Positions 1 to 8,519 of a DNA stretch of 64,000 bases are shown in pieces. Source of the DNA: Gemmobacter lanyuensis (GTDB lineage: Bacteria; Pseudomonadota; Alphaproteobacteria; Rhodobacterales; Rhodobacteraceae). Numbering within the stretch: position 1 is the first letter of the stretch; every line of letters starts with the position of its first letter. The stretch lies in the NCBI RefSeq assembly GCF_014652355.1, contig NZ_BMYQ01000001.1, forward strand, positions 866,180-930,179, read 5' to 3'. The position numbers and the translations under genes were made by a program. Under the pieces are notes generated by a model. It did no database searches and was not told where the DNA came from. It was given only the letters and a program-made list of their open reading frames with translations.

Positions 1-213
1 TTGGGGATGCCCACGGTCTTTGGCGGCGCCATCGTGACCGAGCAGATCTTCAAGATCAATGGCATCGGTGCGGCGCTGATCGGCGCCATCCATGTCAGCG
101 ACCTGCCCACGGTGCAGACCATCACCTTTATCTTTGCCGTGCTGATCGTCGTCTTCAACCTGATTGCCGATATCCTCTACGGCATCCTTGATCCGCGGAT
201 CCGCTATGACTGA
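1..213 (+). CDS. ABC transporter permease, DppB/OppB family (3' end only)
   Basis: The gene enters from the left edge, so only the last 70 or so residues are visible. They show two hydrophobic segments and the ending typical of binding-protein-dependent permeases of the dipeptide/oligopeptide class (a G-A-I-V-x-E stretch, then a final helix, then L-D-P-R-I-R). It would form half of the inner-membrane channel of a peptide or nickel-type importer. Its stop codon overlaps the ATG of the next permease, the usual DppB-DppC arrangement, so the two subunits are probably translationally coupled. The substrate cannot be told from this fragment. The binding protein and the ATPases must lie upstream of the window, because none follows. 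Confidence 0.85.
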   Translation: MGMPTVFGGAIVTEQIFKINGIGAALIGAIHVSDLPTVQTITFIFAVLIVVFNLIADILYGILDPRIRYD

Positions 214-1126
214 TGCCCCCCGCCTTGAAAAACCCCGCAGCCAATGGCGTGATGTCTGGGTGCAGTTCCGGCAGCACCGCGGCGCGATGGCTGCGCTGTT
301 CCTGTTCCTGTTGCTGGCTGCCTTTGTGGTGGTCGGCCCGATGATCTGGCGGATTGATCCGAATTTCATCGATCCGGACCCGGTGAAGATGATCCGGCTG
401 CGGAACCGCCCGCCAAGCTGGGACCACCCGCTGGGCACCGATCAACTGGGGCGCGATATCCTGGCGCGGATGATGTTCGGGGGGCGGATTTCGCTCGCCG
501 TAGGCACGGTAGCCATGCTGGTCGCCATCTTCATCGGCACCACCATCGGGGTGCTGGCGGGTTATTTCCGCCGGGCCGACGGGCTGTTGATGCGGCTGAC
601 GGACATGTTCCTTGCGCTGCCGCTGCTGCCGCTGCTGTTGGTGATGATGATGCTTTTTGCCGAGGCGACGGCCGCGGTGGTCGGCCCGCGTCTGGGCACT
701 TTCCTGCTGATCGTGCTGGCGATCGGGGTGACAAGCTGGATGCATGCGGCCCGGATCGTGCGGGGCGAGGTGCTGGCGTTGAAAGAGCGGGAATTCGTTC
801 TGGCGGCCCGGTCCATCGGCACCCCCGCGCGGCGGATCATCCTGCGCCACATCCTGCCCAATGTGCTGTCGCCGGTGCTGGTGGCGGCGACGCTGGGGAT
901 TGCCGCGGCGATCATTACCGAAAGCGTGCTGAGCTTCCTCGGCCTTGGTTTCCCGCCGGATTTCCCGACTTGGGGGCGGCTTCTCTATGACGGGATCGAC
1001 GTGATCCGTACCTACCCCGAGCGGGTGATCTGGCCGGGTCTGGCGATCTCGCTCACGGTGCTGTCGGTCAATTATATCGGCGACGGGTTGCGCGATGCGC
1101 TGGACCCGCGCATCCGCGGACGCTGA
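206..1126 (+). CDS. ABC transporter permease, DppC/OppC family
   Basis: This 306-residue inner-membrane permease is the second channel subunit of a peptide-type importer. It has one N-terminal helix (about residues 26-48), then the family signature H-P-L-G-T-D-x-x-G-R-D near residue 73, then about five more helices. The cytoplasmic EAA loop (A-A-R-S-I-G-T ... I-L-P-N, about residues 200-220), which contacts the ATPase, is intact. The ATG at 206 is preferred over an in-frame ATG at 164 because it overlaps the stop of the upstream DppB-like gene, as is usual for coupled subunits, and because it gives the normal N-terminus. The gene is the last of its operon: 76 bases downstream lies a converging DUF3422 gene with an intergenic repeat between them. 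Confidence 0.9.
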   Translation: MTDAPRLEKPRSQWRDVWVQFRQHRGAMAALFLFLLLAAFVVVGPMIWRIDPNFIDPDPVKMIRLRNRPPSWDHPLGTDQLGRDILARMMFGGRISLAVGTVAMLVAIFIGTTIGVLAGYFRRADGLLMRLTDMFLALPLLPLLLVMMMLFAEATAAVVGPRLGTFLLIVLAIGVTSWMHAARIVRGEVLALKEREFVLAARSIGTPARRIILRHILPNVLSPVLVAATLGIAAAIITESVLSFLGLGFPPDFPTWGRLLYDGIDVIRTYPERVIWPGLAISLTVLSVNYIGDGLRDALDPRIRGR

Positions 1127-1146
1127 ACGCGGATGGTGGCCTTGGG

Positions 1147-1200
1147 CCGGGGGTTTCACACCCCCGGACCCCCGTGGGATATTTCCACAACGGGAAGCAG
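1147..1200 (+). repeat. Intergenic stem-loop repeat, copy 1
   Basis: A perfect CCGGGGG / CCCCCGG stem with a 7-base loop (1147-1167) is followed by a conserved tail CCCCCGTGGGATATTT and then ACAACGGGAAG. The same arrangement occurs at 24821, 35672, 39604 and 61999. It fills the space between two converging genes, so it may also act as a transcription terminator, although no T-run follows. Confidence 0.75.
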
Positions 1201-1202
1201 GA

Positions 1203-2504
1203 TCAGTGGCCCATGCTGCGTTTGATGCGCCGCAGCATGAGCCAGACGCCCGCGATGACGGGTGGGACCAGGAGTGCCATCATCGCCTCTTTCGACAGAT
1301 GCGCGGCCTTGGCGAGCGGATAGGCGGCATAAGAAGCGAGGCTGACGGCATAGTAGCTGATTGCCACGACCGAGAGGCCTTCAACCGTGTGTTGCAGCCG
1401 CAGCTGCAGGTCGGCGCGGCGGTCCATGCTTTCGAGGAGCCGCTGGTTTTGTGCGCTGCGTTCCACATCGACGCGGGTTCTTAGCAGCTCGGCCGCGCGG
1501 GCGGCGCGTTCCAGCATGGTCTTGAGCCGGGTTTCGGTCGATTTCACCGTGCGCATGGCCGGATCGTAACGGCGCATCATGAATTCGGAGAAGGTCTGGC
1601 GACCATCGATGCGTTCTTCGCGCAGGACGGAAATGCGCTGGTTCACCAGTGCCTCGTAGGCGCCGGTTGCACCGAAGCGGAAGGCGCAGCGGACGGCGAG
1701 GCTTTCGAGTTCGGCCGAGATCTTGAGGAGATCATCCAGCAGCACCTCGGGCGAGCGGTCCATCACGTCAAGCGCGGAGACGAGGTCCGAGAGACGGGGG
1801 TCGAGCGCGTTCAGGCGACCCGAAAGATCGCGCGCGCGGTTGAGGCCCAGCATGGACATGGCGCGGTAGGTCTCGATCTCGCAGAGGCGCTGGACGATGC
1901 GGCCGATCCGCCTTTGGCCCACCCCGTCGCGGACGAAGACGGCAAAGCGCATTTGACCCGCGGGATCAATGCGGAAATCGCCGGCAATCACTGCAGCGCC
2001 GTCAACGACTGCCGAAACCGCAAGGCTTTCGGCCACGAACCAATCGTCAATGGCGGCCAGCATGTCGTCATGGCTGGCAGGCATCCGTTCCACCCGCACG
2101 AGCAGCGAAACCATCCGTTTTCCCGGTGCGGCGGCGATCCAGTCGGCAGGAAAGACGCCCGATTCCGCCGGATCGAAGGGCCGGACCGAGACGCCGGGGC
2201 TGAAGGCGGAATAGGTCACGAACTCGGTGTGGCTTTCCCATTTCAATTCCGCCCGGCCGATGGGGCCGGAGAAATGGGTGGCCTCGGGCTGGGGATGGGC
2301 AGAGCCGTGCCGGTCGAGCAGCGCGATGAGATGCGCCCGGTCGCGGCCGCGGTCGCGGTTCTGTGCTTCGACCGGTTCCTTGATGGCGACATAGGCGGCC
2401 ATGCAGGGGGCAGCCAGCGCCGGAAAGGGCCGGGCGTGCAATTCGTTGACAAGCGCATAGCGCAGCGGATGGTCGGCAATGGCGGGCATGGGGAACCAAG
2501 ACAT
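1203..2504 (-). CDS. DUF3422 family membrane-anchored protein
   Basis: This 433-residue protein begins with the DUF3422 hallmark H-P-L-R-x-x-L-V-N-E-L-H-A-R-P-F near residue 12. The family is widespread in proteobacteria and has no established biochemical function. The body is mostly soluble and helix-rich, with a long coiled region around residues 250-360. It ends with two hydrophobic segments (about 375-395 and 405-422) that would anchor it in the inner membrane. It is transcribed alone, divergently from a carbonic anhydrase and converging with the peptide permease genes. I chose the first ATG; a second in-frame ATG five codons later is possible and neither has a strong ribosome binding site. 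Confidence 0.85.
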   Translation of the reverse strand: MSWFPMPAIADHPLRYALVNELHARPFPALAAPCMAAYVAIKEPVEAQNRDRGRDRAHLIALLDRHGSAHPQPEATHFSGPIGRAELKWESHTEFVTYSAFSPGVSVRPFDPAESGVFPADWIAAAPGKRMVSLLVRVERMPASHDDMLAAIDDWFVAESLAVSAVVDGAAVIAGDFRIDPAGQMRFAVFVRDGVGQRRIGRIVQRLCEIETYRAMSMLGLNRARDLSGRLNALDPRLSDLVSALDVMDRSPEVLLDDLLKISAELESLAVRCAFRFGATGAYEALVNQRISVLREERIDGRQTFSEFMMRRYDPAMRTVKSTETRLKTMLERAARAAELLRTRVDVERSAQNQRLLESMDRRADLQLRLQHTVEGLSVVAISYYAVSLASYAAYPLAKAAHLSKEAMMALLVPPVIAGVWLMLRRIKRSMGH

Positions 2505-2568
2505 GCAGGGCTTTGGCGGACCTTAACGAGGGGATGACAGATTTATATGCCTTTTCAGCCGCTTGACG

Positions 2569-2584
2569 GTATGCCTGCGCATAC
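2569..2584. promoter_or_regulatory. Inverted repeat GTATGC-N4-GCATAC, possible operator
   Basis: A perfect 6-base inverted repeat with a 4-base spacer lies immediately after a TTGACG that could be a -35 element (2563-2568), in the intergenic region between the divergent DUF3422 and carbonic anhydrase genes. It may bind a regulator of the carbonic anhydrase gene. No binding protein is identified. Confidence 0.3.
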
Positions 2585-2676
2585 TTGTTTTTACGCAACA
2601 TGCCGGGGGCGCTCAAACTTTGCGGGATTGGGGCCGTTATGGGCAGGAAAGCCCCCTGCCCGAGCCGGAGCCCCCC

Positions 2677-3471
2677 ATGTGTGACAGCTGTCTTCCCCCG
2701 CCCCCCGCCGCGCGTCTGATGCGCCCAAATCGGCGGCATCTGCTGGCGCTTGGTTTGGGCGGGGTGGTGCTGGGGGCGCCGCTGCGCGCCTTTGCCGAAG
2801 GGGGCGCCCCCGAGGCCGCCGCGCTGACCGGCGATGAATGCGCGCCCTTCAACGCGGGCATGCAGGCGGTGATGACACCGGATGAGGCGGTGGAGCGGCT
2901 GATCGCGGGGCATCAGCGCTTTCAGGCCGGGGCAAGCCTGCAATGCGACCTGCGGGCTGAGGCGCTGGCCACGGCGGAAAAGCAGACACCTTTTGCCTGC
3001 ATTCTCAGTTGCATTGATTCCCGCGTGGCGCCCGAGCTGATCTTCAACCAGCAGATCGGAGACATCTTCTGCGCCCGTGTGGCCGGAAACGTCCCCACAA
3101 CCGAGATCGTGGGCAGCTTTGAATATGCCACCAAGGTAGCCGGGGCAAAGGCGATCATGGTCCTGGGGCATAGCCACTGCGGCGCGGTCAAGGGCGCCAT
3201 TGACGAGGCCGAGGTGGGCGACAATCTGACCGATCTGCTGCGCCTGATGGAACCCGCGATCCAGGTCACGCCCCTTGAGGGGGAGCGGTCGTCGCACAAT
3301 CACCCTTTCGTGGAGGCGGTGGCCCAGGCCAATGTGCGCGTCGGTGTGCAGACACTGCTGATGATGAGTGCGGTCATCCGCGAGTTGGTCGAGGCCGGAG
3401 AACTGCGCCTCGTTGGCGCCTATTATGACATCGACACGCTGGAGCTGCGGCTACTGGAGACCGGCACATAA
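2677..3471 (+). CDS. Beta-class carbonic anhydrase with twin-arginine signal
   Basis: This protein is predicted to interconvert CO2 and bicarbonate. The zinc-site pattern of beta-carbonic anhydrases is complete: C112-x-D114-x-R116 and H165-x-x-C168. The 264-residue form starts at the ATG at 2677. Before the enzyme domain it carries R19-R20 followed by a hydrophobic stretch and A-F-A, which looks like a Tat signal peptide with cleavage near residue 40, so the enzyme is probably periplasmic. The first residues (M-C-D-S-C then a proline run) are odd for a signal peptide. A longer in-frame ORF from 2563 exists but would bury the signal. The gene is transcribed alone and ends at a strong hairpin shared with pntB. 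Confidence 0.85.
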   Translation: MCDSCLPPPPAARLMRPNRRHLLALGLGGVVLGAPLRAFAEGGAPEAAALTGDECAPFNAGMQAVMTPDEAVERLIAGHQRFQAGASLQCDLRAEALATAEKQTPFACILSCIDSRVAPELIFNQQIGDIFCARVAGNVPTTEIVGSFEYATKVAGAKAIMVLGHSHCGAVKGAIDEAEVGDNLTDLLRLMEPAIQVTPLEGERSSHNHPFVEAVAQANVRVGVQTLLMMSAVIRELVEAGELRLVGAYYDIDTLELRLLETGT

Positions 3472-3476
3472 GAAAA

Positions 3477-3498
3477 CGGGCGGGGTTTCCCCCGCCCG
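3477..3498. terminator. Bidirectional hairpin between carbonic anhydrase gene and pntB
   Basis: CGGGCGGGG and CCCCGCCCG form a 9-base GC stem with a 4-base loop between converging genes. On the minus strand the stem is followed by TTTTC, so it should end pntAB transcripts; on the plus strand a weaker pyrimidine tract follows. Confidence 0.7.
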
Positions 3499-3522
3499 CT
3501 TCCTTGCATTCCTGCGCCCGGA

Positions 3523-4971
3523 TCAGTCGATCATGGGGAGGAGCTGGTCGATGCTCTTTTTGGCGTCGCCATAGAACATGCGGGTGTTTTCCTTGTAGAA
3601 GAGCGGGTTCTCGATGCCCGAATAGCCGGTGCCCTGACCGCGCTTGGACACGAAGACCTGCTTGGCCTTCCAGCATTCCAGCACCGGCATGCCGGCGATG
3701 GGGCTGTTGGGGTCTTCCTGTGCGGCGGGGTTCACGATGTCATTCGAGCCGATGACGATGGCGATATCGGTTTCGGGGAAGTCCTCGTTGATCTCGTCCA
3801 TCTCCAGCACGATGTCATAGGGCACCTTCGCCTCGGCCAGCAGCACGTTCATGTGCCCCGGCAGACGGCCCGCCACAGGGTGAATGGCAAAGCGCACATT
3901 CTTGCCCTTGGCGCGCAGCTTGCGCGTCAGTTCCGACACGCTTTGCTGGGCCTGCGCCACCGCCATGCCGTAGCCCGGGATGATGATGATGCTGTCGGCA
4001 TCATTCAGCGCCGCCGCCACGCCATCGGCGTCGATCGCGATCTGTTCACCCGTGACCTCCATCGCGGGGCCCGTCGTGCCGCCGAAGCCGCCGAGGATCA
4101 CGCTGATGAAGCTGCGGTTCATCGCCTTGCACATGATGTAGCTGAGGATCGCACCCGACGAACCCACAAGCGCGCCCACCACGATCAGCAGGTCGTTCGA
4201 GAGCGAGAAGCCGATGGCCGCCGCTGCCCAGCCGGAATAGCTGTTCAGCATCGACACCACGACCGGCATGTCGGCGCCGCCGATGCCCATGATCAGGTGA
4301 TAGCCGATGAAGAGCGCGGCCAGCGTCATCACCAGAAGCGCCAGCGTCGAGCCGCTTTGCAGATAGACCACCAGAAGCGCGATCGAGATCAGCGCCGCGC
4401 CCGCGTTCAGCACATGGCCGCCCGGCAGTTTCTTGGCCTTGCCATCCACCTTGCCCGCGAGTTTGCCGAAGGCGATGACCGAGCCGGTGAAGGTGACGGC
4501 CCCGATGAAGACGCCGAGGAAGGTTTCCACCCGCAGAATGGAAATCAGCGCCCCGGCCATCGGATCATGCAGCTTGTGCGCCAAGGTGGCGGCAAAGCCC
4601 GTCGCCGCCTCTTGCGCCGCCGCATCCATGCCTTGGACGACGGCGAGTTCGATATGGGTGTTGTAACCGATGAACACCGCCGCAAGGCCGACAAGGCTGT
4701 GCATGGCAGCAACCAGTTGCGGCATCTCGGTCATCTGCACGCGCTGTGCGACATACCAGCCGATCACGCCCCCCACGACGATCATCACGACCGACACGAG
4801 CCAGTTGCCCGCCCCGGGGCCGTAAAGCGTGGCCGCCACCGCCAGCGCCATGCCGACAATGCCATACCACACCGCGCGCTTGGCGCTTTCCTGGCCGGAA
4901 AGCCCGCCCAGCGATTGAATGAACAGAACTGCCGCAACGACATAGGCGGCCGTGGTGAATCCGTATTCCAT
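3523..4971 (-). CDS. pntB: NAD(P) transhydrogenase subunit beta
   Basis: This is the beta subunit of the proton-translocating transhydrogenase, which uses the proton gradient to pass hydride from NADH to NADP+ and is a main NADPH source. The 482 residues are of normal length. The N-terminal half contains about nine membrane helices, and the C-terminal domain III binds NADP(H); its G-Y-G-M-A-V-A-Q-A motif (about residue 333) and the late G-x-N-D-x-V-N-P-A (about residue 435) are both visible. The start lies 15 bases after the pntA stop, so the two are one operon in the order pntA-pntB. It converges with the carbonic anhydrase gene. Confidence 0.97.
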   Translation of the reverse strand: MEYGFTTAAYVVAAVLFIQSLGGLSGQESAKRAVWYGIVGMALAVAATLYGPGAGNWLVSVVMIVVGGVIGWYVAQRVQMTEMPQLVAAMHSLVGLAAVFIGYNTHIELAVVQGMDAAAQEAATGFAATLAHKLHDPMAGALISILRVETFLGVFIGAVTFTGSVIAFGKLAGKVDGKAKKLPGGHVLNAGAALISIALLVVYLQSGSTLALLVMTLAALFIGYHLIMGIGGADMPVVVSMLNSYSGWAAAAIGFSLSNDLLIVVGALVGSSGAILSYIMCKAMNRSFISVILGGFGGTTGPAMEVTGEQIAIDADGVAAALNDADSIIIIPGYGMAVAQAQQSVSELTRKLRAKGKNVRFAIHPVAGRLPGHMNVLLAEAKVPYDIVLEMDEINEDFPETDIAIVIGSNDIVNPAAQEDPNSPIAGMPVLECWKAKQVFVSKRGQGTGYSGIENPLFYKENTRMFYGDAKKSIDQLLPMID

Positions 4972-4986
4972 TGCTCGGCCTCCCCC

Positions 4987-6561
4987 TTACGACTTCTGGA
5001 ACATGGCGAGCATCCGCCGGGTGACCATGAAGCCACCGAAGATGTTGATCCCGGCCATGAAGACCGACAGCGCCGCAAGGATCACGACCAGCCAGTTTCC
5101 CGACCCGATCTGCATCAGCGCGCCCAGGATGATGATCGACGAGATCGCATTCGTGACCGCCATCAGCGGCGTGTGCAGGCTGTGCGAGACATTCCAGATC
5201 ACCTGCACGCCGACATAGACCGACAGCACGAAGACGATGAAATGCGACATGAAGCTTGCAGGCGCGTAAAGACCGGCCAGCAGGATCAGCCCGCCGCCGA
5301 TCAGCAGCATTGCCACCTGATTGCGGGTCTGTGCCTTGAAGGCCGCGGTCTCCTTGGCGCGCTTCTCCTCGGGCGTCAGCTCCTTGGGCTTTTCCTTGGG
5401 CTTTTGCGCGGCGATGGCGGCCACCTTGGGCGGCGGCGGCGGGAAGGTGATCGCGCCTTCATGCGTCACGGTCGCGCCACGGATCACGTCATCTTCCATG
5501 TTGTGGAAGATCACACCGTCCTTCTTGGGCGTAAGATCCGTCAGCATATGGCGGATATTGGTGGCATAAAGCGTCGAGGCCTGCGCCGCCATCCGGCTGG
5601 GGAAATCGGTGTAACCCACGATGGTCACGCCATTTTCCGTGACGATCTTCTGGTCGGGCACCGTCAGGTCGCAGTTGCCGCCGCGTTCGGCCGCAAGGTC
5701 CACGATGACCGAGCCGGGCTTCATCATGGCCACCATGTCCTCGGTCCACAGCTTGGGTGCCGGGCGGCCGGGGATCAGCGCGGTGGTGATGACGATATCC
5801 ATGTCGGGCGCAAGTTCGCGGAACTTCTTGAGCTGCGCGTCACGGAATTCCGGGCTGGAGGGGGCCGCATAGCCGCCCGTCGCCGCGCCGTCCTGCACCT
5901 GATCGGCGAAGTCGAGATAGACGAACTCGGCGCCCATGCTCTCGATCTGTTCGGCCACTTCGGGGCGCACGTCGAAGGCCAGCGTGATGGCGCCAAGGCT
6001 CGTCGAGGTGCCGATGGCGGCAAGACCCGCCACGCCTGCGCCCACGATCAGCACCTTGGCCGGGGGCACCTTGCCCGCTGCCGTCACCTGACCGGTAAAG
6101 AAGCGACCAAAGTTGTTGCCCGCCTCGATCACCGCGCGGTAGCCCGCGATATTGGCCATCGAGGACAGCGCGTCCATCTTCTGCGCGCGGCTGATGCGCG
6201 GCACCATGTCCATCGCCACCACGGTCGCACCGCGGGCCTTGGCCGCCTCGAGCAGATCCGGGTTCTGTGCCGGCCAGAAGAAGCTGATCAGCGTCTGGCC
6301 CTGACGCAGCAGCGCCACTTCCGACGGCTCGGGGCCGCGCACCTTCACCACGACATCCGCCGCCGCAAAGACCGCCTCGGCCGAGGGCAGAACCTCGACC
6401 CCCGCCTTGGCATAGGTCTCGTCCGAGAACCCGGCCTTCAGACCCGCCCCGGTCTCCACCACGCAAGTGTGACCCAGTTTCTGCAGCTGAACCGCCGAAT
6501 CCGGCGTCAGCGCGACCCGGTTCTCCCCGGCATATATCTCTCTCGGTGCCCCGATCTTCAC
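4987..6561 (-). CDS. pntA: NAD(P) transhydrogenase subunit alpha
   Basis: This 524-residue subunit carries the NAD(H)-binding domain I and the first membrane helices of the transhydrogenase. The start has the family's E-x-Y-A-G-E-x-R-V-A pattern, and a Rossmann G-A-G-V-A-G-L-A lies near residue 175. The C-terminus has about four hydrophobic helices. Between the two parts is a proline- and lysine-rich linker (about residues 370-405), a common variable hinge. It is the single-chain (E. coli-like) alpha form, not the split PntAA/PntAB form found in some alphaproteobacteria such as Rhodospirillum. First gene of pntAB; its promoter must lie in the long gap upstream (6562-7142). Confidence 0.97.
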   Translation of the reverse strand: MKIGAPREIYAGENRVALTPDSAVQLQKLGHTCVVETGAGLKAGFSDETYAKAGVEVLPSAEAVFAAADVVVKVRGPEPSEVALLRQGQTLISFFWPAQNPDLLEAAKARGATVVAMDMVPRISRAQKMDALSSMANIAGYRAVIEAGNNFGRFFTGQVTAAGKVPPAKVLIVGAGVAGLAAIGTSTSLGAITLAFDVRPEVAEQIESMGAEFVYLDFADQVQDGAATGGYAAPSSPEFRDAQLKKFRELAPDMDIVITTALIPGRPAPKLWTEDMVAMMKPGSVIVDLAAERGGNCDLTVPDQKIVTENGVTIVGYTDFPSRMAAQASTLYATNIRHMLTDLTPKKDGVIFHNMEDDVIRGATVTHEGAITFPPPPPKVAAIAAQKPKEKPKELTPEEKRAKETAAFKAQTRNQVAMLLIGGGLILLAGLYAPASFMSHFIVFVLSVYVGVQVIWNVSHSLHTPLMAVTNAISSIIILGALMQIGSGNWLVVILAALSVFMAGINIFGGFMVTRRMLAMFQKS

Positions 6562-7142
6562 GGACTCTCCCCCGTTCTCAGGCGCCTTTCGGCGCGGCTT
6601 GTCCCATACTCGTTACCCGAGCGCGCAAGAATCGTATCCGTCGCGCAAGAAAATTTCAAAGCCTACTTTCTGCCATGCAGCAATCTTGCCGCTGCGTCTT
6701 TTGCCGCAGCAGAATCGCCCGCCCCGGCGACCGGACGGCCCCCGACACGACATGGCCACCGGGGGCAGCGCAGAGCTGCGCTTGCCCAATCTGCAGCGCC
6801 CGCCCCACGGCCCGCACGACAACCGGGCGCACCCGCTGCGCGCCCGGCCTGAACGACCGTTTGGGGTGATTCTGCAAATTCAGCAAAGCTGACACCCGTT
6901 CCTTTCTTTTCCCCCGTCACACCGGCGCCCCGACCGTGGAAAATGGTCCATTCGCCCGCGCAACTGCGACCTTCCGTCGCTTGTGAACGGCATCATCCGC
7001 GCGATTTGCAGCTTTGCAACCTCCAAAACCCCTTGGCGAATAAATCATTTTCTCTGCGCTTCCCTTAGGTCACGCCACACGCGGGCCTTGCAGCGCGCCC
7101 GCGCCCGTCGCACCCTGCGCGCCACGAAGGAGGACGCGCCCC
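6562..7142. other. 581-base gene-free region between pntA and kynU
   Basis: This divergent intergenic region is the longest in the window. It holds several short open frames on both strands (for example 6599-6892 plus and 6656-6895 minus), but none has a convincing ribosome binding site, codon pattern or recognisable product. It must contain the promoters of pntAB and kynU. The only clear element is the kynU ribosome binding site (GAAGGAGG, about 7126-7133). The part next to kynU (about 7000-7060) is richer in A and T and is the likely promoter region. I see no tRNA or riboswitch. Confidence 0.5.
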
Positions 7143-8339
7143 ATGACCACCGATTTCACCGCGACCCGCAGCCTGTTCGACCTGCCCGAAGGCGTTATTT
7201 ACCTGGATGGCAACTCGCTTGGCCCCCTGCCCCGCGCGACCGCCGCCCGTGTCGCCCGCACCGTGACCGAGGAATGGGGCCAGATGCTGATCACCGGCTG
7301 GAACAAGGCAGGCTGGATGGAGATGCCGCGCGCCATCGGTGACCGCATCGGCCGCCTGATCGGGGCCGAAAAAGGGACCGTGGTCATGGGCGATACGCTC
7401 TCGATCAAGGTCTATCAGGCCCTCGCCTCCGCGCTGGAAATGCGGCCGGGGCGGAAAGTGATCCTGTCCGATACCGGAAACTTCCCTTCCGACCTTTACA
7501 TGGCGCAGGGCCTGTGCCGGACGCTTGGGCCAGAGTATGAACTGCGCACCGTCGCGCCCGAAGCGGTGATGGAGGCGCTGGACGAAACCGTCGCCGTGAT
7601 GATGGTGACCGAGGTCGATTACCGCACCGGGCGTCGGCATGACATGGCCGCGCTGACGGCGCGCGCGCATGCGGTGGGGGCGCTGGCGATCTGGGATCTG
7701 GCCCATAGCGCAGGCGCCCTGCCGGTCGAGGTGGCCGCCGGTGGCGCCGATTTTGCCGTGGGCTGCACCTACAAATATCTGAACTCCGGCCCCGGCGGCC
7801 CGGCCTTCATCTATGTCGCCCCCCGTCATGCCGAGGTGGCTCGGCCCGCGCTGTCGGGCTGGCTGGGCCATGCCGCGCCCTTTGCCTTCGACATGGAGTA
7901 TCGCCCCGGCGCGGGGATTGAACGGATGCGCGTCGGCACCCCGCCGATCCTGCAGCTTGCCGCGCTGGAAGCCTCGCTCGACATCTGGGACCAGGTCGAG
8001 ATGTCCGAGATCCGCGCAGCCTCGCTGGCGCTGACCGACCGTTTCATCGCGGGGGTCGAGGCCGCCTGCCCGGATCTGGAGCTTGCCACCCCGCGCGACC
8101 ATGCCAACCGTGGCAGCCAGGTGTCCTTCCGCCACCCCGAAGGCTATGCCATCATGCAGGCGCTGATTGCGCGCGGCGTGATCGGCGATTTCCGCGCCCC
8201 TGATATCCTGCGCTTCGGCTTTACCCCGCTCTTCATCGGCCCCGAAGATGTGGATGCCGCGGTGGTGATTCTGGCCGATGTCATGGCAAACCGCCTGTGG
8301 GACCGTCCCGAATACCACGCCCGCGCCCGCGTGACCTGA
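7143..8339 (+). CDS. kynU: Kynureninase
   Basis: This cytosolic PLP enzyme hydrolyses kynurenine (or 3-hydroxykynurenine) to anthranilate and alanine in tryptophan degradation. The N-terminus has Y-L-D-G-N-S-L-G-P-L, typical of kynureninases. The PLP lysine is K211 in the pattern C-T-Y-K-Y-L-N-S-G-P-G, and the fold-type-I aspartate lies upstream in W-D-L-A-H-S-A-G. The length of 398 is normal. The ATG has an excellent ribosome binding site (GAAGGAGG). No kynA or kynB is adjacent, so it is a stand-alone gene here. The anthranilate produced could feed either catabolism or the trp genes found at 43.7-46.8 kb, but that link is only inference. Confidence 0.95.
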   Translation: MTTDFTATRSLFDLPEGVIYLDGNSLGPLPRATAARVARTVTEEWGQMLITGWNKAGWMEMPRAIGDRIGRLIGAEKGTVVMGDTLSIKVYQALASALEMRPGRKVILSDTGNFPSDLYMAQGLCRTLGPEYELRTVAPEAVMEALDETVAVMMVTEVDYRTGRRHDMAALTARAHAVGALAIWDLAHSAGALPVEVAAGGADFAVGCTYKYLNSGPGGPAFIYVAPRHAEVARPALSGWLGHAAPFAFDMEYRPGAGIERMRVGTPPILQLAALEASLDIWDQVEMSEIRAASLALTDRFIAGVEAACPDLELATPRDHANRGSQVSFRHPEGYAIMQALIARGVIGDFRAPDILRFGFTPLFIGPEDVDAAVVILADVMANRLWDRPEYHARARVT

Positions 8340-8345
8340 ACCCAC

Positions 8346-8370
8346 CGCCCCCCTGCCGGCGCGGGGGGCG
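8346..8370 (+). terminator. GC hairpin after kynU, possible terminator
   Basis: CGCCCCCC and GGGGGGCG form an 8-base stem with a 9-base loop seven bases after the kynU stop. No T-run follows on the plus strand, so intrinsic termination would be weak. Confidence 0.4.
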
Positions 8371-8519
8371 AAAACATTCCCGTGATCCGGCGCAATGTTG
8401 CCGCCGCGCCCCGGCGCCGGATCTTTTCAGATGTGGACGAATATGGAACCCTCGCCTAAGCGATGGGTTGGTGTATTTGGGATGACAGGTCCTTTGAGGA
8501 TTACCGGGAGACGTTTGAA

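Noticed and set aside
3853-6852. 999-codon open frame on the plus strand
   Set aside because: It is antisense to pntB and pntA, has the His/Arg-rich composition typical of shadow frames in GC-rich DNA, and both pnt proteins are unmistakable.
6599-6895. Short frames on both strands in the pntA-kynU gap
   Set aside because: No ribosome binding site, no hydrophobic or domain pattern, mutually overlapping on several frames.
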